In this document: in pieces, positions 9,388 to 19,812 of the stretch
How positions within the stretch are numbered: position 1 is the first letter of the stretch
Layout of the letters: every line of letters starts with the position of its first letter
Origin: Paenarthrobacter histidinolovorans
GTDB taxonomy: Bacteria > Actinomycetota > Actinomycetes > Actinomycetales > Micrococcaceae
Assembly: GCF_014647595.1 (NCBI RefSeq)
Contig: NZ_BMPM01000004.1
Coordinates: 359,593 to 423,592 of the forward strand
Direction: 5' to 3'
DNA: 64,000 nucleotides
Program-made: the position numbers and the translations under genes
The notes under the pieces: generated by a model
What the model was told of the DNA's origin: nothing
Seen by the model: only the letters and a program-made list of their open reading frames with translations
Database searches by the model: none

Positions 9388-11403
9388 CTAAGATTCGATG
9401 ATTTCGCCGGTTGTCATGTTCACTGCAGGGACGGTCTCCGCGTCCACGGCCGTGGAGCCCAGGTGCTGGACCACGGCAGCGGCCAGGGCGGGACCGATGC
9501 CCTTGGCGGACGTCAGTTCCTCCACTGAGGCCGCCTTGATTTTCTTGAGCGACCCAAAGTGCGCCACGAGCGCCTTGCGCTTGGCTTCGCCCAGGCCGGG
9601 GACCCCGTCGAGGACCGATACTGTCATGGCCTTGCCGCGTTTTTGCCGGTGGAAAGTGATGGCGAACCTGTGGGCTTCATCGCGGATGCGCTGAAGGAGA
9701 TACAGCCCTTGGGAAGTCCGCGGCAGGATGACCGGGAAGTCACTGTCGGGAAGCCAGACTTCCTCCAGGCGCTTGGCGAGGCCTACGACGTAAACGTCGT
9801 CGATGCCCAGTTCGGCGAGGGCGCGCGCGGCTGCGTTCACCTGCGGCTGGCCGCCGTCAACCACCACGAGGTTGGGTGGGTAGGCGAACTTGGCCTTGGG
9901 CGCCGGGACAGTGGCATCCGACGCCGATGGGTCCGTCATGCCGCTGGACGCGGACCTGGTGGGGTTGACGATCTCGCCCGACACCACTGGTACCTGGGCG
10001 GCTTTGTCCGTCAGGTAGTGCCTGAACCGCCGTGTCAGGACGTCGTGCATTGCCGCGGTGTCATCGGCAGCGGCGGCGCCGGTGATGGAGAACTTGCGGT
10101 AGTCGGCCTTCTTGGGAAGTCCGTCTTCGACCACCACCATGGAAGCCACCACGTTGGTTCCCTGGACATGGGAGATATCGAAGCACTCGATGCGCAGCAG
10201 GGGAACCGGAATATCCAAGGCTTCCTGGAGTTCCTGGAGCGCGAGGGACCGGACGGTAATGTCACCCGCGCGGCGTGTCTTGTGGAGTTTGAGTGCTTGT
10301 TCTGCATTTTCGCGGACCGTGGACATCAAAGCTGCCTTGTCTCCACGCTGCGGAACCCGGATGTCCACCTTGGCCCCACGCAGTCCCCCGAGCCATTCGG
10401 TCAGTTCCGCATGGTTGCTGGGGTTCTCCGGAACCAGGACTTCCCGGGGGATCCGGCCCTGGACCTCGCTGTCTTCCCCGTAAACCTGCTGCAGAAGGTG
10501 TTCAATCAGTTCCGGAGTGGTGGCATCCTCAACCTTCTCCACGACCCAACCGCGCTGGCCACGGACCCGGCCTCCCCGGACGTGGAAAACCTGGACCGAC
10601 GCTTCCAGTTCGTCATCATGCAATGCGAAGACGTCGGCATCCGTGTCCTCTGCAAGGACCACGGCGTTGCGCTCAAAGACCTTGCGCAACGCAATGATGT
10701 CATCACGGAGCCCGGCAGCACGCTCGTAATCGAGCTCCGCCACGGCGGCCGCCATGTCCTTTTCCAGGCGGCTGATGAAGCGTTTGGCCTCGCCGCCCAT
10801 GAAGGAACAAAAATCCTCGGCCAGCCCCCGATGCTCGTCAGGAGTCACCCGGCCCACGCAGGGTGCAGAGCATTTGTCGATGTACCCCAGCAGGCAGGGC
10901 CGTCCGCTGGCCTCGGCCCGCTTGAAGACGCCCTGGCTGCAGCTTCGGACCGGGAATACCCTGAGGAGCGTGTCCATGGTTTCCCGGATGGCTCCTGCCG
11001 TATAGGGCCCGAAGTAACGGGTGCCCTTCCTGCGTTCGCCACGCATTACCTGCACCCGGGGAAACTTTTCGCCCATGGTCACGGCCAGGTAGGGGTAGGT
11101 TTTGTCGTCGCGGAAAACCACATTGAACCGAGGCTTGAATTCCTTGATCCAGGTGTACTCAAGCTGCAGGGATTCCAGCTCGCTGCCCACAACAGTCCAT
11201 TCAACGCTGCTGGCTGCATGGACCATCGCATGGGTCTTCGGCAGCAGCCCCGCAGGGTTGGCAAAGTAGGAGTTCAGCCGTGAACGGAGGTTTTTCGCTT
11301 TGCCCACGTAGATGACCCGGCCATGGGGGTCACGGAAGCGGTAAACGCCCGGGGTAGTGGGAATTTCACCGGTCCGGGGTCGGTACGTTGATGGATCTGC
11401 CAC
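9388..11403 (-). CDS. uvrC: Excinuclease ABC subunit C
   Basis: UvrC makes both incisions in nucleotide excision repair after UvrAB damage recognition. The 671-residue protein has the GIY-YIG nuclease at the N-terminus ([10 protein letters not shown] to [11 protein letters not shown], residues 16-43) for the 3' cut, a UVR motif near 215-250, the RNase H-like nuclease with CFDISH and VVDGGQPQV for the 5' cut, and C-terminal helix-hairpin-helix repeats ([25 protein letters not shown]). A Ser/Pro-rich insert of about 35 residues precedes the VVDGG motif and is probably a loop. It lies in a leftward run from plsC to whiA. Confidence 0.97.
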   Translation of the reverse strand: MADPSTYRPRTGEIPTTPGVYRFRDPHGRVIYVGKAKNLRSRLNSYFANPAGLLPKTHAMVHAASSVEWTVVGSELESLQLEYTWIKEFKPRFNVVFRDDKTYPYLAVTMGEKFPRVQVMRGERRKGTRYFGPYTAGAIRETMDTLLRVFPVRSCSQGVFKRAEASGRPCLLGYIDKCSAPCVGRVTPDEHRGLAEDFCSFMGGEAKRFISRLEKDMAAAVAELDYERAAGLRDDIIALRKVFERNAVVLAEDTDADVFALHDDELEASVQVFHVRGGRVRGQRGWVVEKVEDATTPELIEHLLQQVYGEDSEVQGRIPREVLVPENPSNHAELTEWLGGLRGAKVDIRVPQRGDKAALMSTVRENAEQALKLHKTRRAGDITVRSLALQELQEALDIPVPLLRIECFDISHVQGTNVVASMVVVEDGLPKKADYRKFSITGAAAADDTAAMHDVLTRRFRHYLTDKAAQVPVVSGEIVNPTRSASSGMTDPSASDATVPAPKAKFAYPPNLVVVDGGQPQVNAAARALAELGIDDVYVVGLAKRLEEVWLPDSDFPVILPRTSQGLYLLQRIRDEAHRFAITFHRQKRGKAMTVSVLDGVPGLGEAKRKALVAHFGSLKKIKAASVEELTSAKGIGPALAAAVVQHLGSTAVDAETVPAVNMTTGEIIES

Positions 11404-11460
11404 ACGTCCAGTCTAGTGAACCGGACTGGTTGTTAAACGCCAGTACGGTGCGCCGGGAGC

Positions 11461-12129
11461 CTAGTCCACGGACTTGCTCTGGTTGTAACTGGCCGAACGT
11501 TCCTGCCCACTGAGCAGTGCGATGGCGTCCATGATCTTGTCCGTGACCTCCCGGCGCGCCGGCAGGGAATGGTCCGGGCCCGTTTTGTCGAAGTAGAGCG
11601 GCTCGCCCACCTTCATGGTGAAGTGCTGTGGGCGGACGGCGTTCTTGTCCGCAGGCTGCAGCTTTTCCGTGCCGATGAGGCCAACGGGTATCACGGGGGC
11701 GCCCGTGGTCAAGGCCAGCCAGCCTACTCCGGTGCGGCCCCGGTAAAGGATCCCATCCCGGGAGCGGGTGCCCTCGGGATAGATTCCGATGCCTTTCCCC
11801 GCTTCGAGAATGTCCAGGAGGGTCTTGAGCGCCTGCACACTGGCTGCCTGCTCGCCGCGTTCGACGGGAATGGAACCAACGGCCTCAAAGAAGGACTTCA
11901 TCACGGCGCCCTTGACGCCTTTGGTGGTGAAGTACTCAGCCTTGGCGAAGAACGCAACCGGCCGTGGCATCAGGGCCTGGACGATGACGCTGTCCAAAAA
12001 GGAAAGATGGTTGGGGGCAACGATGAAGGGTCCGCTTTTGGGGACATTTTCAAGTCCGATGACCGTTGGACGGCATGTGGACGAAATCAGTCCGCGGGTT
12101 GTCCACCGGATCGCATCAAAGACTGCCAT
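11461..12129 (-). CDS. 1-acyl-sn-glycerol-3-phosphate acyltransferase (PlsC family)
   Basis: PlsC enzymes transfer an acyl chain to lysophosphatidate to make phosphatidate at the inner membrane. From the ATG at 12129 (GAGG about 9 bases upstream) the protein has 222 residues with the catalytic NHLSFLD (40-46), the FAKAEYF segment, and the glycerophosphate-binding PEGTRSRDG (118-126). The frame is open 23 codons further upstream, but that part lies inside the HAD gene. The start overlaps the preceding HAD gene by 14 bases. Exact acceptor specificity cannot be read from sequence. Confidence 0.88.
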   Translation of the reverse strand: MAVFDAIRWTTRGLISSTCRPTVIGLENVPKSGPFIVAPNHLSFLDSVIVQALMPRPVAFFAKAEYFTTKGVKGAVMKSFFEAVGSIPVERGEQAASVQALKTLLDILEAGKGIGIYPEGTRSRDGILYRGRTGVGWLALTTGAPVIPVGLIGTEKLQPADKNAVRPQHFTMKVGEPLYFDKTGPDHSLPARREVTDKIMDAIALLSGQERSASYNQSKSVD

Positions 12130-12832
12130 CGTTTTGTACCTCGCTAAGGGCCGCCGCACGGACAGCATCAAGTTCTTCAATTCGCGTACGCAGTTCAAGG
12201 GCCGTGCTTACCACGGCCACGGCGCCGGCTTCTTCGAGTTCACCTTCGGGCGCGAAACCCCAGCTGACGCCAATGCAGTCCAAACCGTTGGCCATTGCCC
12301 CGGCGACGTCCTGGTGCCGATCCCCCACCATGACCGCTGGTTGGGACTGGAGATCGGCCAGTGCAGCCCCGACAATCCCGACCTTGCCCGGCGCTGTGTT
12401 TGCCTTCACTGATTCGTCGTCCGCCGCACCCCGGATGGACACAAAGAAATCCGCAATGCCGTGGTGGGCCAGGACGAGCTGCGCGATGGACTGGGGCTTT
12501 TGTGTTGCCACTGCCACGGGGCGTCCGGTTTCGGCGTAGAACTCCAGGAGGTCAAAGATTCCCGGGTAGAGCTTGCTTTGGCCAATACCGGTTTCCTTGT
12601 AATGACGCCGGTAGCGGTGGATGGCCTCATCAACCAATTCGCCGGGAACGCCAGCCAAATGCAGAAGGGAATCACTGAGCTTGGGACCCACCATGGAATT
12701 CAAGACAGCTTGTTCCGGAACGGGAAGTCCCATTTCCCGGAGGGCAAGCGAAATTCCTCCAGTGATACCGCCGGCAGGATCGACAAGGGTGCCGTCCAGA
12801 TCGAATATTACGGGCACCTTTGTTTGAGTCAC
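12116..12832 (-). CDS. HAD-family hydrolase, phosphoglycolate phosphatase-like
   Basis: A haloacid dehalogenase-type phosphatase of 238 residues. Motif I is DLDGTLVDPAGG at residues 11-22 with the nucleophile Asp11, motif II is VAVATQKP, and motif III/IV is in VGIVGAALADL ... MVGDRHQDVAGAMANG. The cap domain between motifs I and II is all-helical, as in Gph and PpaX. Likely substrates are small phosphorylated metabolites such as phosphoglycolate, which would suit a gene among repair functions, but this is inference. It overlaps the acyltransferase gene by 14 bases and follows uvrA by 61 bases. Confidence 0.85.
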   Translation of the reverse strand: MTQTKVPVIFDLDGTLVDPAGGITGGISLALREMGLPVPEQAVLNSMVGPKLSDSLLHLAGVPGELVDEAIHRYRRHYKETGIGQSKLYPGIFDLLEFYAETGRPVAVATQKPQSIAQLVLAHHGIADFFVSIRGAADDESVKANTAPGKVGIVGAALADLQSQPAVMVGDRHQDVAGAMANGLDCIGVSWGFAPEGELEEAGAVAVVSTALELRTRIEELDAVRAAALSEVQNDGSL

Positions 12833-12850
12833 CGGGTTAGTTTCTCACGA

Positions 12851-12883
12851 GTAGCGGCATGCCTGAAACTCGCATGCCGCTAC
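12851..12883 (-). terminator. Hairpin between uvrA and the HAD gene
   Basis: GTAGCGGCATGC (12851-12862) and GCATGCCGCTAC (12872-12883) form a perfect 12-base stem with a 9-base loop, 10 bases after the uvrA stop. There is no U-tract on either side, so it is an actinobacterial-type terminator at best, or a transcript-stabilising hairpin at the end of uvrA. Confidence 0.55.
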
Positions 12884-12893
12884 CGGAATACTT

Positions 12894-15821
12894 CTATCCC
12901 AGAATCTCCGCCAGGAACGTGGCGGTGTGGCTCTCCGTGGATTTCGCCACTTGCTCGGGCGTTCCGGTCGCGATAATCCGTCCGCCTCCGGAACCACCGT
13001 TGGGGCCAAGGTCCACGATCCAGTCCGCCGACTTGATGACGTCAAGGTTGTGCTCGATGGTAATGACCGTGTTGCCTTTATCCACCAGGCCTTGGAGGAC
13101 CATCAGCAGTTTCCTGATGTCCTCGAAGTGCAAGCCGGTGGTGGGCTCGTCCAGGACGTAGATGCTGCGGCCGTTGGAGCGTTTTTGGAGTTCCGCTGCA
13201 AGCTTCACGCGTTGGGCCTCGCCGCCGGAAAGCGTTGTGGCAGGCTGCCCGAGCCGGACGTAGCCAAGCCCAACGTCCACCAGGGTGTTCAAATGCCGGG
13301 CGATCGGGGTGAAAGCGGCAAAGAACTCCGCACCTTCTTCGATGGGCATATTCAGGACATCCGCGATGGTCTTGCCCTTGTAGTGGACCTCCAGCGTTTC
13401 GCGGTTGTACCGGGCGCCGTGGCAGACCTCGCAAGGGACGTAGACGTCAGGCAGGAAGTTCATTTCGATCTTCAACGTGCCGTCGCCGGAACAGGCTTCG
13501 CAACGGCCGCCCTTGACGTTGAATGAGAAGCGTCCTGGCTGGTACCCGCGCACCTTGGCTTCGGTGGTCTCCGCAAACAGCTTGCGGATGTTGTCGAATA
13601 CGCCCGTGTAGGTGGCGGGGTTGGAACGTGGAGTACGACCAATGGGGCTCTGGTCGACGTGCACTACCTTGTCCAGGTGCTCCAGGCCAGCCACGGAGCG
13701 GTGGCGTCCCGCTACCTGCTTGGCGCCGTTGAGCTTATTGGCGAGGACCTTGTACAGGATCTCGTTGACCAAGGTGGACTTGCCCGAACCACTGACACCC
13801 GTCACCGCGGTAAAGAGACCGAGGGGGAACGTAGCGTCAACGTTGTTGAGGTTGTTCTCCCTGGCGCCGACAACCTTGAGTTCGCGCTTCTTGTCGTACT
13901 TGCGGCGCTTGGCAGGAATATCGATCTTCCGCCGGCCCGCCAGGTAGTCACCGGTCAGCGACTGTGTGTTGGCGAGGAGGTCCTTGTACGTACCGGAGTG
14001 GACCACCTGGCCGCCGTGCTCACCGGCGCCGGGTCCGATGTCCACAACCCAGTCGGCCTCGTGGATGGTGTCTTCGTCGTGTTCGACCACGATGAGCGTA
14101 TTGCCCAGGTCCCGAAGCCGGGTGAGTGTCTCAATGAGGCGCCGGTTGTCGCGCTGGTGCAAGCCAATGGAAGGCTCGTCCAGGACGTACAGGACGCCGA
14201 CCAGTCCCGAGCCGATCTGCGTGGCCAGCCGGATGCGCTGGGCCTCCCCGCCGGACAGTGTGCCGGAAGGGCGCTCAAGGTTGAGGTACTCCAGGCCGAC
14301 ATCCAGCAGGAAAGTCAGGCGGGCCTGGATCTCCTTCAGTACCTGGTTGGCAATCTGGGCCTCCCTGTTGGTCAGCGTCAGGCTTCCCAGGAACTCTGCG
14401 CATTCCCTCATGGGGAGCGCGGCAACCTCGGCGATGGACTTACCGTTGATCAGCACCGACAGGGACGCCGGGTTCAGGCGCGCGCCGTTGCACTCGGGGC
14501 AGGGAATTTGGCGCATGTACTCTTCGTACCGGTCGCGGGCCCAGTCCGAGTCCGTTTCACCGTGCTTCCGGTGGACATATTGGATGGCGCCTTCGAAGCC
14601 TGTACTGTACTTGCGTTCCCGTCCGAAACGGTTCTTGTACTGCACTACGACCTTGTGGTCTTTGCCGTGAAGGACGGTGTTGCGGACATCCTTGGGGAGC
14701 TTCTCCCAGGATGTCTTCATGGAGAAGCCGAGTTCGTGTGCGAGGCCTTCCAGGAGGCGGTTCCAGTACTCAGTGGTTGCGGTGCCCAAGGACCAGGGAG
14801 CGATAGCGCCTTCGCCCAGTGAAAGTTCCGGGTTGGGAACAATCAGTTCCTCGTCCACTTCCAACTTGGTACCGATGCCGCTGCAGGCGGAGCAGGCGCC
14901 GAAGGGGTTGTTGAACGAGAAGGATCGTGGCTCGATCTCGTCGATGGCCAGCGGGTGCTCATTGGGGCACGCCAGATTCTCGGAGTAGGCACGGATGCGT
15001 GCGGGATCTTCGGCATCCAGGTCCACGAATTCAACCAGGACGCGGCCTTCTGCCAGTCCCAGGGCAGTCTCCACTGAATCGGTGAGCCGCTGGCTGATCC
15101 CGTCCTTCACCACCAAGCGGTCGACGACGACTTCGATGGTGTGCTTGTACTGTTTGCCCAACTTGGGAGGATCGTTCAACTGGACCAGTTCACCGTCAAC
15201 CCGGGCACGGGAGTAACCCTTGGCCGTGAGCTCCTTGAACAGGTCAACGAATTCACCCTTCCGGCCACGGACTACCGGAGCGAGGACCTGGAAGCGCGTG
15301 CCGGTGTCCAGTTCCAGGAGCTGGTCAACAATCTGCTGGGGCGTCTGCCGGGTAATGGGCTCACCGCACACCGGGCAGTGCGGGCGGCCAACGCGAGCCC
15401 ACAACAACCGCATGTAGTCGTAGATTTCGGTGATGGTGCCCACCGTGGAACGCGGGTTCTTGCTGGTGGACTTCTGGTCGATGGACACCGCGGGCGAGAG
15501 ACCTTCGATGAAGTCGACGTCCGGCTTGTCCACCTGGCCAAGGAATTGGCGCGCATACGCCGACAACGACTCGACGTACCGGCGCTGACCCTCGGCGAAG
15601 ATGGTGTCGAAAGCCAGGGAGGACTTACCGGAACCGGAGAGTCCGGTAAAGACGATCATGGCGTCGCGCGGGAGGTCCAGATCCACGTTGCGCAGATTGT
15701 GTTCCCGGGCTCCCTTGACCACCAGGCGGGAAAGATCCGGCTTGGCTGGCTTGTTATCAGAAACGACGGAACCGCTGTTCAGGGAATCGATGGCTGTATC
15801 TTCAGCTAAGGCTTTGGGCAC
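12894..15821 (-). CDS. uvrA: Excinuclease ABC subunit A
   Basis: UvrA is the damage-sensing ATPase of nucleotide excision repair and loads UvrB. The 975-residue protein has the first Walker A (GLSGSGKSS, residues 60-68), the first zinc module (CPVCGEP), the UvrB-interaction region, two ABC signatures ([12 protein letters not shown] and [12 protein letters not shown]), a second Walker A (GVSGSGKST), and the second zinc finger (CEACSGDG ... CEVCHGARY). The GTG start has no ribosome-binding sequence. A TAGCAT -10 box ends 6 bases before it, so the mRNA is probably leaderless, and a LexA-like box abuts the -10. Confidence 0.97.
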   Translation of the reverse strand: MPKALAEDTAIDSLNSGSVVSDNKPAKPDLSRLVVKGAREHNLRNVDLDLPRDAMIVFTGLSGSGKSSLAFDTIFAEGQRRYVESLSAYARQFLGQVDKPDVDFIEGLSPAVSIDQKSTSKNPRSTVGTITEIYDYMRLLWARVGRPHCPVCGEPITRQTPQQIVDQLLELDTGTRFQVLAPVVRGRKGEFVDLFKELTAKGYSRARVDGELVQLNDPPKLGKQYKHTIEVVVDRLVVKDGISQRLTDSVETALGLAEGRVLVEFVDLDAEDPARIRAYSENLACPNEHPLAIDEIEPRSFSFNNPFGACSACSGIGTKLEVDEELIVPNPELSLGEGAIAPWSLGTATTEYWNRLLEGLAHELGFSMKTSWEKLPKDVRNTVLHGKDHKVVVQYKNRFGRERKYSTGFEGAIQYVHRKHGETDSDWARDRYEEYMRQIPCPECNGARLNPASLSVLINGKSIAEVAALPMRECAEFLGSLTLTNREAQIANQVLKEIQARLTFLLDVGLEYLNLERPSGTLSGGEAQRIRLATQIGSGLVGVLYVLDEPSIGLHQRDNRRLIETLTRLRDLGNTLIVVEHDEDTIHEADWVVDIGPGAGEHGGQVVHSGTYKDLLANTQSLTGDYLAGRRKIDIPAKRRKYDKKRELKVVGARENNLNNVDATFPLGLFTAVTGVSGSGKSTLVNEILYKVLANKLNGAKQVAGRHRSVAGLEHLDKVVHVDQSPIGRTPRSNPATYTGVFDNIRKLFAETTEAKVRGYQPGRFSFNVKGGRCEACSGDGTLKIEMNFLPDVYVPCEVCHGARYNRETLEVHYKGKTIADVLNMPIEEGAEFFAAFTPIARHLNTLVDVGLGYVRLGQPATTLSGGEAQRVKLAAELQKRSNGRSIYVLDEPTTGLHFEDIRKLLMVLQGLVDKGNTVITIEHNLDVIKSADWIVDLGPNGGSGGGRIIATGTPEQVAKSTESHTATFLAEILG

Positions 15822-15827
15822 CCACCA

Positions 15828-15850
15828 ATGCTAATCGAAAACTTCTTCGA
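15828..15850 (-). promoter_or_regulatory. uvrA promoter with LexA/SOS-like box
   Basis: TCGAAAACTTCTTCGA at 15835-15850 matches the actinobacterial SOS box TCGAAC-N4-GTTCGA at 10 of 12 fixed positions. It lies one base upstream of the minus-strand -10 box TAGCAT (15833-15828), which is 6 bases before the GTG start. LexA bound here would cover the promoter. DNA damage induction of uvrA is known in related bacteria; the site itself is predicted. Confidence 0.65.
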
Positions 15851-15886
15851 ATTTCCATGTCGTGCCTCACATGCTACCGATCGGTA

Positions 15887-16267
15887 TCAATCAGCATCGT
15901 AAGCAGCAGCAAAAAGCTGCACCGCCTCCGCGAACGAAGCGCCTTGGGCCTTGGCTGCGGCCGCATACTGGGCAGCAACTTCGGCCAGGGCTCCCCACCG
16001 GTCATCGCGGGCGCACACCACTGTCCCGTTACGCCCACGGGTAGCGACAACGCCGGCTGCTTCGAGCTCTTTATAGGCCCGCGCGACCGTATGGGGCGCT
16101 ACGTCGAGTACGCCTGCCAGGTTCCGGACAGGCGGCAGCTTCGATCCCACGGCGAGAACGCCCGAGTCTGCAAGTTCGATGATGCGGAGCCGCAATTGTT
16201 CAAAGAGCGCCACGGCACTGCCGGCATTGGGCCGCCAGCTCCCTGGGAATTCCCCTGCGGGAGTCAT
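15887..16267 (-). CDS. Short GntR-family transcriptional regulator (YtrA-like)
   Basis: A 126-residue regulator with an N-terminal winged helix-turn-helix (about residues 15-80: AVALFEQLRLRIIELADSG, then LPPVRNLAGVLDVAPHTVARAYKELEAAGVV) and only a short helical tail, the plan of the YtrA subfamily. Such proteins usually control nearby ABC transporters, but none is adjacent here. I chose the ATG at 16267 because AGGAG lies 7 bases upstream; an upstream start would add 18 residues. A promoter-like TTGTCC-N17-TCTAAT lies at 16368-16340. The target is unknown. Confidence 0.85.
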   Translation of the reverse strand: MTPAGEFPGSWRPNAGSAVALFEQLRLRIIELADSGVLAVGSKLPPVRNLAGVLDVAPHTVARAYKELEAAGVVATRGRNGTVVCARDDRWGALAEVAAQYAAAAKAQGASFAEAVQLFAAAYDAD

Positions 16268-16339
16268 GATGAACTCCTGGCAGGCACGTCCATCACGGTC
16301 GGCGGCAGGTCTGGATTGCATCCTTGGTCCATGCCGAGA

Positions 16340-16368
16340 ATTAGACCAGCGCCACCACCGTGGGACAA
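16340..16368 (-). promoter_or_regulatory. Candidate promoter of the GntR gene
   Basis: On the minus strand TTGTCC (16368-16363) and TCTAAT (16345-16340) are separated by 17 bases. The -10 box ends about 70 bases before the GntR start codon. No clear palindrome for autoregulation overlaps it. Confidence 0.4.
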
Positions 16369-16415
16369 GGCATGACGGTGTGCGGACCTCCCGCTGGCCG
16401 TGAAAATTTGGTGAC

Positions 16416-17195
16416 TCACGCGCTCTTCCTCGCGACCGCGAAAATACGACGGAACGGGAACACCGTACCGTGGTCTGTCGCCGGGTAGGCCTCGCGCAGC
16501 ATGCCCGCGTATTCCTGTTCGAAGGCGTCCGCTTCCAGCGCCGGGAGGGCGGCCAGGACGGGGCGGAGTCCCGTTCCCCTTACCCACTCCAGCACCGGGT
16601 CCTCACCTGTCAGTACCTGCTGGTAGGTGGTTTCCCACGCGTCAGCTGAGCATCCGGCGTCGAGCATGATGCCCAGGTAGTCCGCGGGGCTGCCCACCGC
16701 GTCATCGTGACGCAGGACCCCGGCCAGTTGCGTCCGCCATCGGGGCGAATCGGCGAGTTCGCGCATCAAGGTGTGGGAGGGCGACGAAAAGTTGCCCGGG
16801 ACCTGCATGGCAAACCAAGCACCCGGGCTCAACGCCTCGAGCCAGCCGGCGAGCATCTCCTGGTGCCCTGGAACCCACTGGAGGGCTGCGTTCGTCACCA
16901 CAACGTCCACATCGTTGCCCGGCGTCCACTCGGCGATGTCGCCCTGCAGGAACTCCAACCCGCTGAATTGTCCTGTTAAGGGCTCGGCCTTGGCCAGCAT
17001 TTCCTGCGAGGAGTCGATCCCGACAACGTGCGCAGCCGGCCAGCGGTCAGCCAACGTGGCAGTCATGTTGCCCGGGCCACAGCCCAGGTCCACCACGAGG
17101 CCGGGCTCCGCGGCTTGGATTCTGGCCACGAGGTCATGAAATGGGCGGTCCCGATGATTGCCGAACTCGGCATACTTGGATGGATTCCACTTCAT
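16416..17195 (-). CDS. tam: Trans-aconitate 2-methyltransferase-like SAM enzyme
   Basis: A class I SAM-dependent methyltransferase of 259 residues. Motif I is VVDLGCGPGNMT at about 34-45, followed by VVGIDSSQEML (motif II) and DVVVTNAALQWVPGHQEML, which is close to trans-aconitate methyltransferase. Tam methylates trans-aconitate, an inhibitor of aconitase formed spontaneously from cis-aconitate. The N-terminal WNPSKYAEFGNHRDRPFHDL also matches this family. It is divergent from the DUF3516 helicase with 70 bases between them. Substrate assignment is from family resemblance only. Confidence 0.82.
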   Translation of the reverse strand: MKWNPSKYAEFGNHRDRPFHDLVARIQAAEPGLVVDLGCGPGNMTATLADRWPAAHVVGIDSSQEMLAKAEPLTGQFSGLEFLQGDIAEWTPGNDVDVVVTNAALQWVPGHQEMLAGWLEALSPGAWFAMQVPGNFSSPSHTLMRELADSPRWRTQLAGVLRHDDAVGSPADYLGIMLDAGCSADAWETTYQQVLTGEDPVLEWVRGTGLRPVLAALPALEADAFEQEYAGMLREAYPATDHGTVFPFRRIFAVARKSA

Positions 17196-17265
17196 AAAGG
17201 CCTCCTTGAGCCGGGCAACACTGCTGGGCTGAGCCTAAACTGTCCGGGCACTAAGCTGGAAACCA

Positions 17266-19800
17266 ATGAAACTTCTTGAGCAGCTTCCTGGTTCCACCGC
17301 CACAGGTCCACTGGACCCGGACGACATCTACACGCGGTTTGTCGAGTGGACTGAAAGCCGCGGCCTGCAGTTGTACCCGGCCCAGGACGAAGCGATCATG
17401 GAACTCGCCTCCGGCGCCAACGTCATCCTTGCCACTCCCACGGGTTCGGGTAAGTCCCTGGTTGCCATTGCCGCCCATTTCGAGGCCATGGCCCGTGGCC
17501 GGCGCAGCTACTACACGGCTCCCATCAAGGCACTGGTGTCTGAAAAGTTCTTTGCCCTGTGCGACATCTTTGGTGCGGAAAACGTGGGAATGATCACCGG
17601 CGATTCCGGCGTCAACCAGGATGCGCCCATCATTTGCTGCACAGCGGAGATCCTGGCCAACATAGCCCTCCGCGAAGGATCGGCAGCCGAACTCGGTTCA
17701 GTTGTCATGGATGAATTCCACTTCTACTCCGATCCGCAGCGCGGCTGGGCGTGGCAAGTGCCGCTCCTGGAACTCCCCCAGGCCCAGTTCCTGCTCATGT
17801 CCGCCACCCTGGGAGACGTCTCGCGCTTCGAAACCGGCCTCACGGAGCTGACCGGCCGGGCCACCACTACGGTAAGTTCCGCGGAGCGGCCGATTCCGCT
17901 CCACTACTATTACCAGCTGACCCCGGTCCACGAGACCCTGGAGGAGCTGCTCTCCACCAAGCAGGTTCCTGTGTACGTGGTGCACTTCAGCCAGGCGGAA
18001 GCCATCGAGCGTGCCCAGAACCTCATGAGCATCAATATGTGCAGCCGGGCTGAGAAGGATCGGATCGCCGAGCTGATTGCCGGCTTCCGATTCGCTGCCG
18101 GCTTTGGAAAAACACTCAACCGGCTGGTGCGCCACGGGATCGGAGTCCATCACGCGGGCATGCTGCCCAAATACCGGCGCTTGGTGGAGCAGCTTGCCCA
18201 GGCCGGGCTGCTGAAGGTCATCTGCGGCACGGACACCCTGGGCGTGGGCATCAACGTGCCGATCAGGACAGTGCTTTTGACCGCTTTAAGCAAGTACGAC
18301 GGCGTACGCACCAGGTCGCTTAACTCACGTGAGTTCCACCAGATTGCCGGTCGTGCCGGCCGCGCCGGTTACGACACCGCCGGAACCGTTGTAGTGCAGG
18401 CACCGGATCACGTGGTGGAGAACACCAAGGCCATGGCCAAGGCGACGGCCAAGTTCGGTGATGACCAGAAAAAGCTCCGCCAAGTCGTAAAGAAGAAGCC
18501 GCCGGAAGGATTCGTCTCCTGGGGCGAGCCAACTTTCAAGAAGCTCGTCGAGTCCATTCCCGAGCCACTGACATCCAGCTTCACCGTTACCCACGCGATG
18601 CTGCTGAACCTTATGGAACGTCCGGGGGACCCCTTCCACGCAACGCGGCGGTTGCTCAGTGAGAACCATGAGAGCCGCCCTGCCCAACTCCGGCTGATGA
18701 AGAAGGCCCTGGGGATCTACCGCGAACTGCTGGCTGCCGGTGTGGTTGAACGAATTCCGGAGGAGGAACAGGAAGCTGAAGGACGGTCCGTTCGGCTGAC
18801 AGTTCACCTTCAAGCCAACTTCGCCCTCAACCAGCCATTGTCTCCGTTTGCCCTTGCAGCCTTGGAACTGCTGGATCCGGAGTCTCCTTCCTATGCACTG
18901 GACGTCGTTTCAGTCATCGAGTCGACCTTGGAGAAGCCGCGCCAGATTCTTTCGGCACAGCAGAAGAAGGCCCGCGGGGAGGCTGTGGCTGCCATGAAGG
19001 CAGACGGCATCGAATACGAACAGCGCATGGCCATGCTGGATGAAGTGACCTACCCCATGCCGTTGGCGGGGATTCTTGGCGAGGCGTTCGAGGTCTACCG
19101 AAAAGCGGCTCCCTGGGTTGGCGACTTCGAACTGGCGCCAAAGTCGATCATCAGGGACATGTACGAGCGCGCCATGAACTTTGGCGAGTTCGTTCAGTTC
19201 TACGGCCTGGCACGTTCGGAGGGCATCGTCCTGCGCTACCTTGCGGACGGTTTCCGGGCCCTGCGGCAAACCGTTCCCCAGGACTTGCTGCGCGAGGACC
19301 TTGAAGACCTGATTGCCTGGCTTGGCGAACTGGTACGTCAGGTTGACTCCAGCCTGCTGGACGAATGGGAGGAACTGACTTCCGGGCTGGCTCCAACCCC
19401 GCACGACGCACCTCCTCCCCCGCCGCCACTGTTGACCTCCAATATCCGGGCCTTCCGGGTGATGGTGCGCAATGAGATGTTCCGCAGGGTTGAGCTCTTC
19501 GCGGACGAAGATTCCAACGCCCTGGGCGAACTCGACGCCGACGCCGGCTGGGACGCTGGGCGGTGGGAAGAAGTCCTGGACGACTACTTCGACGAACACG
19601 ACGACATCGGTACCGGGCCGGACGCGCGCGGACCTGGCTTGCTGATCATCACGGAAGAACCAGGCCTATGGAAGGTCCGGCAGATATTCGACGACCCCGC
19701 GGGAAACCACGATTGGGGCATCTCGGCCGAAGTGGATCTGGCCGCCTCTGATGAGAGTGGCACAGCCGTGGTCCGCGTGACCGACGTCAACAGGCTTTGA
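17266..19800 (+). CDS. Superfamily II DExH helicase with C-terminal DUF3516
   Basis: An 844-residue putative RNA helicase of the Ski2-like group found widely in actinobacteria. It has a Q-like YPAQDEAI (37-44), Walker A TPTGSGKS (58-65), DEFHFY (149-154), SATLGD (about 179-184), then the second RecA domain with HHAGMLPKYRRLVEQL and the QIAGRAGRAGYD motif VI. The remaining 450 residues are the DUF3516 region, whose role is not established. A TAAGCT box lies 8 bases before the ATG, so a leaderless or short-leader mRNA is possible. It probably remodels RNA, but no substrate is known to me. Confidence 0.88.
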   Translation: MKLLEQLPGSTATGPLDPDDIYTRFVEWTESRGLQLYPAQDEAIMELASGANVILATPTGSGKSLVAIAAHFEAMARGRRSYYTAPIKALVSEKFFALCDIFGAENVGMITGDSGVNQDAPIICCTAEILANIALREGSAAELGSVVMDEFHFYSDPQRGWAWQVPLLELPQAQFLLMSATLGDVSRFETGLTELTGRATTTVSSAERPIPLHYYYQLTPVHETLEELLSTKQVPVYVVHFSQAEAIERAQNLMSINMCSRAEKDRIAELIAGFRFAAGFGKTLNRLVRHGIGVHHAGMLPKYRRLVEQLAQAGLLKVICGTDTLGVGINVPIRTVLLTALSKYDGVRTRSLNSREFHQIAGRAGRAGYDTAGTVVVQAPDHVVENTKAMAKATAKFGDDQKKLRQVVKKKPPEGFVSWGEPTFKKLVESIPEPLTSSFTVTHAMLLNLMERPGDPFHATRRLLSENHESRPAQLRLMKKALGIYRELLAAGVVERIPEEEQEAEGRSVRLTVHLQANFALNQPLSPFALAALELLDPESPSYALDVVSVIESTLEKPRQILSAQQKKARGEAVAAMKADGIEYEQRMAMLDEVTYPMPLAGILGEAFEVYRKAAPWVGDFELAPKSIIRDMYERAMNFGEFVQFYGLARSEGIVLRYLADGFRALRQTVPQDLLREDLEDLIAWLGELVRQVDSSLLDEWEELTSGLAPTPHDAPPPPPPLLTSNIRAFRVMVRNEMFRRVELFADEDSNALGELDADAGWDAGRWEEVLDDYFDEHDDIGTGPDARGPGLLIITEEPGLWKVRQIFDDPAGNHDWGISAEVDLAASDESGTAVVRVTDVNRL

Positions 19801-19812
19801 CCGGAAGCCGCC

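Noticed and set aside
9559..11283. 574-codon open frame on the plus strand opposite uvrC
   Set aside because: It is the antisense shadow of a strong uvrC match, with no family features of its own; high-GC codon bias opens such frames.
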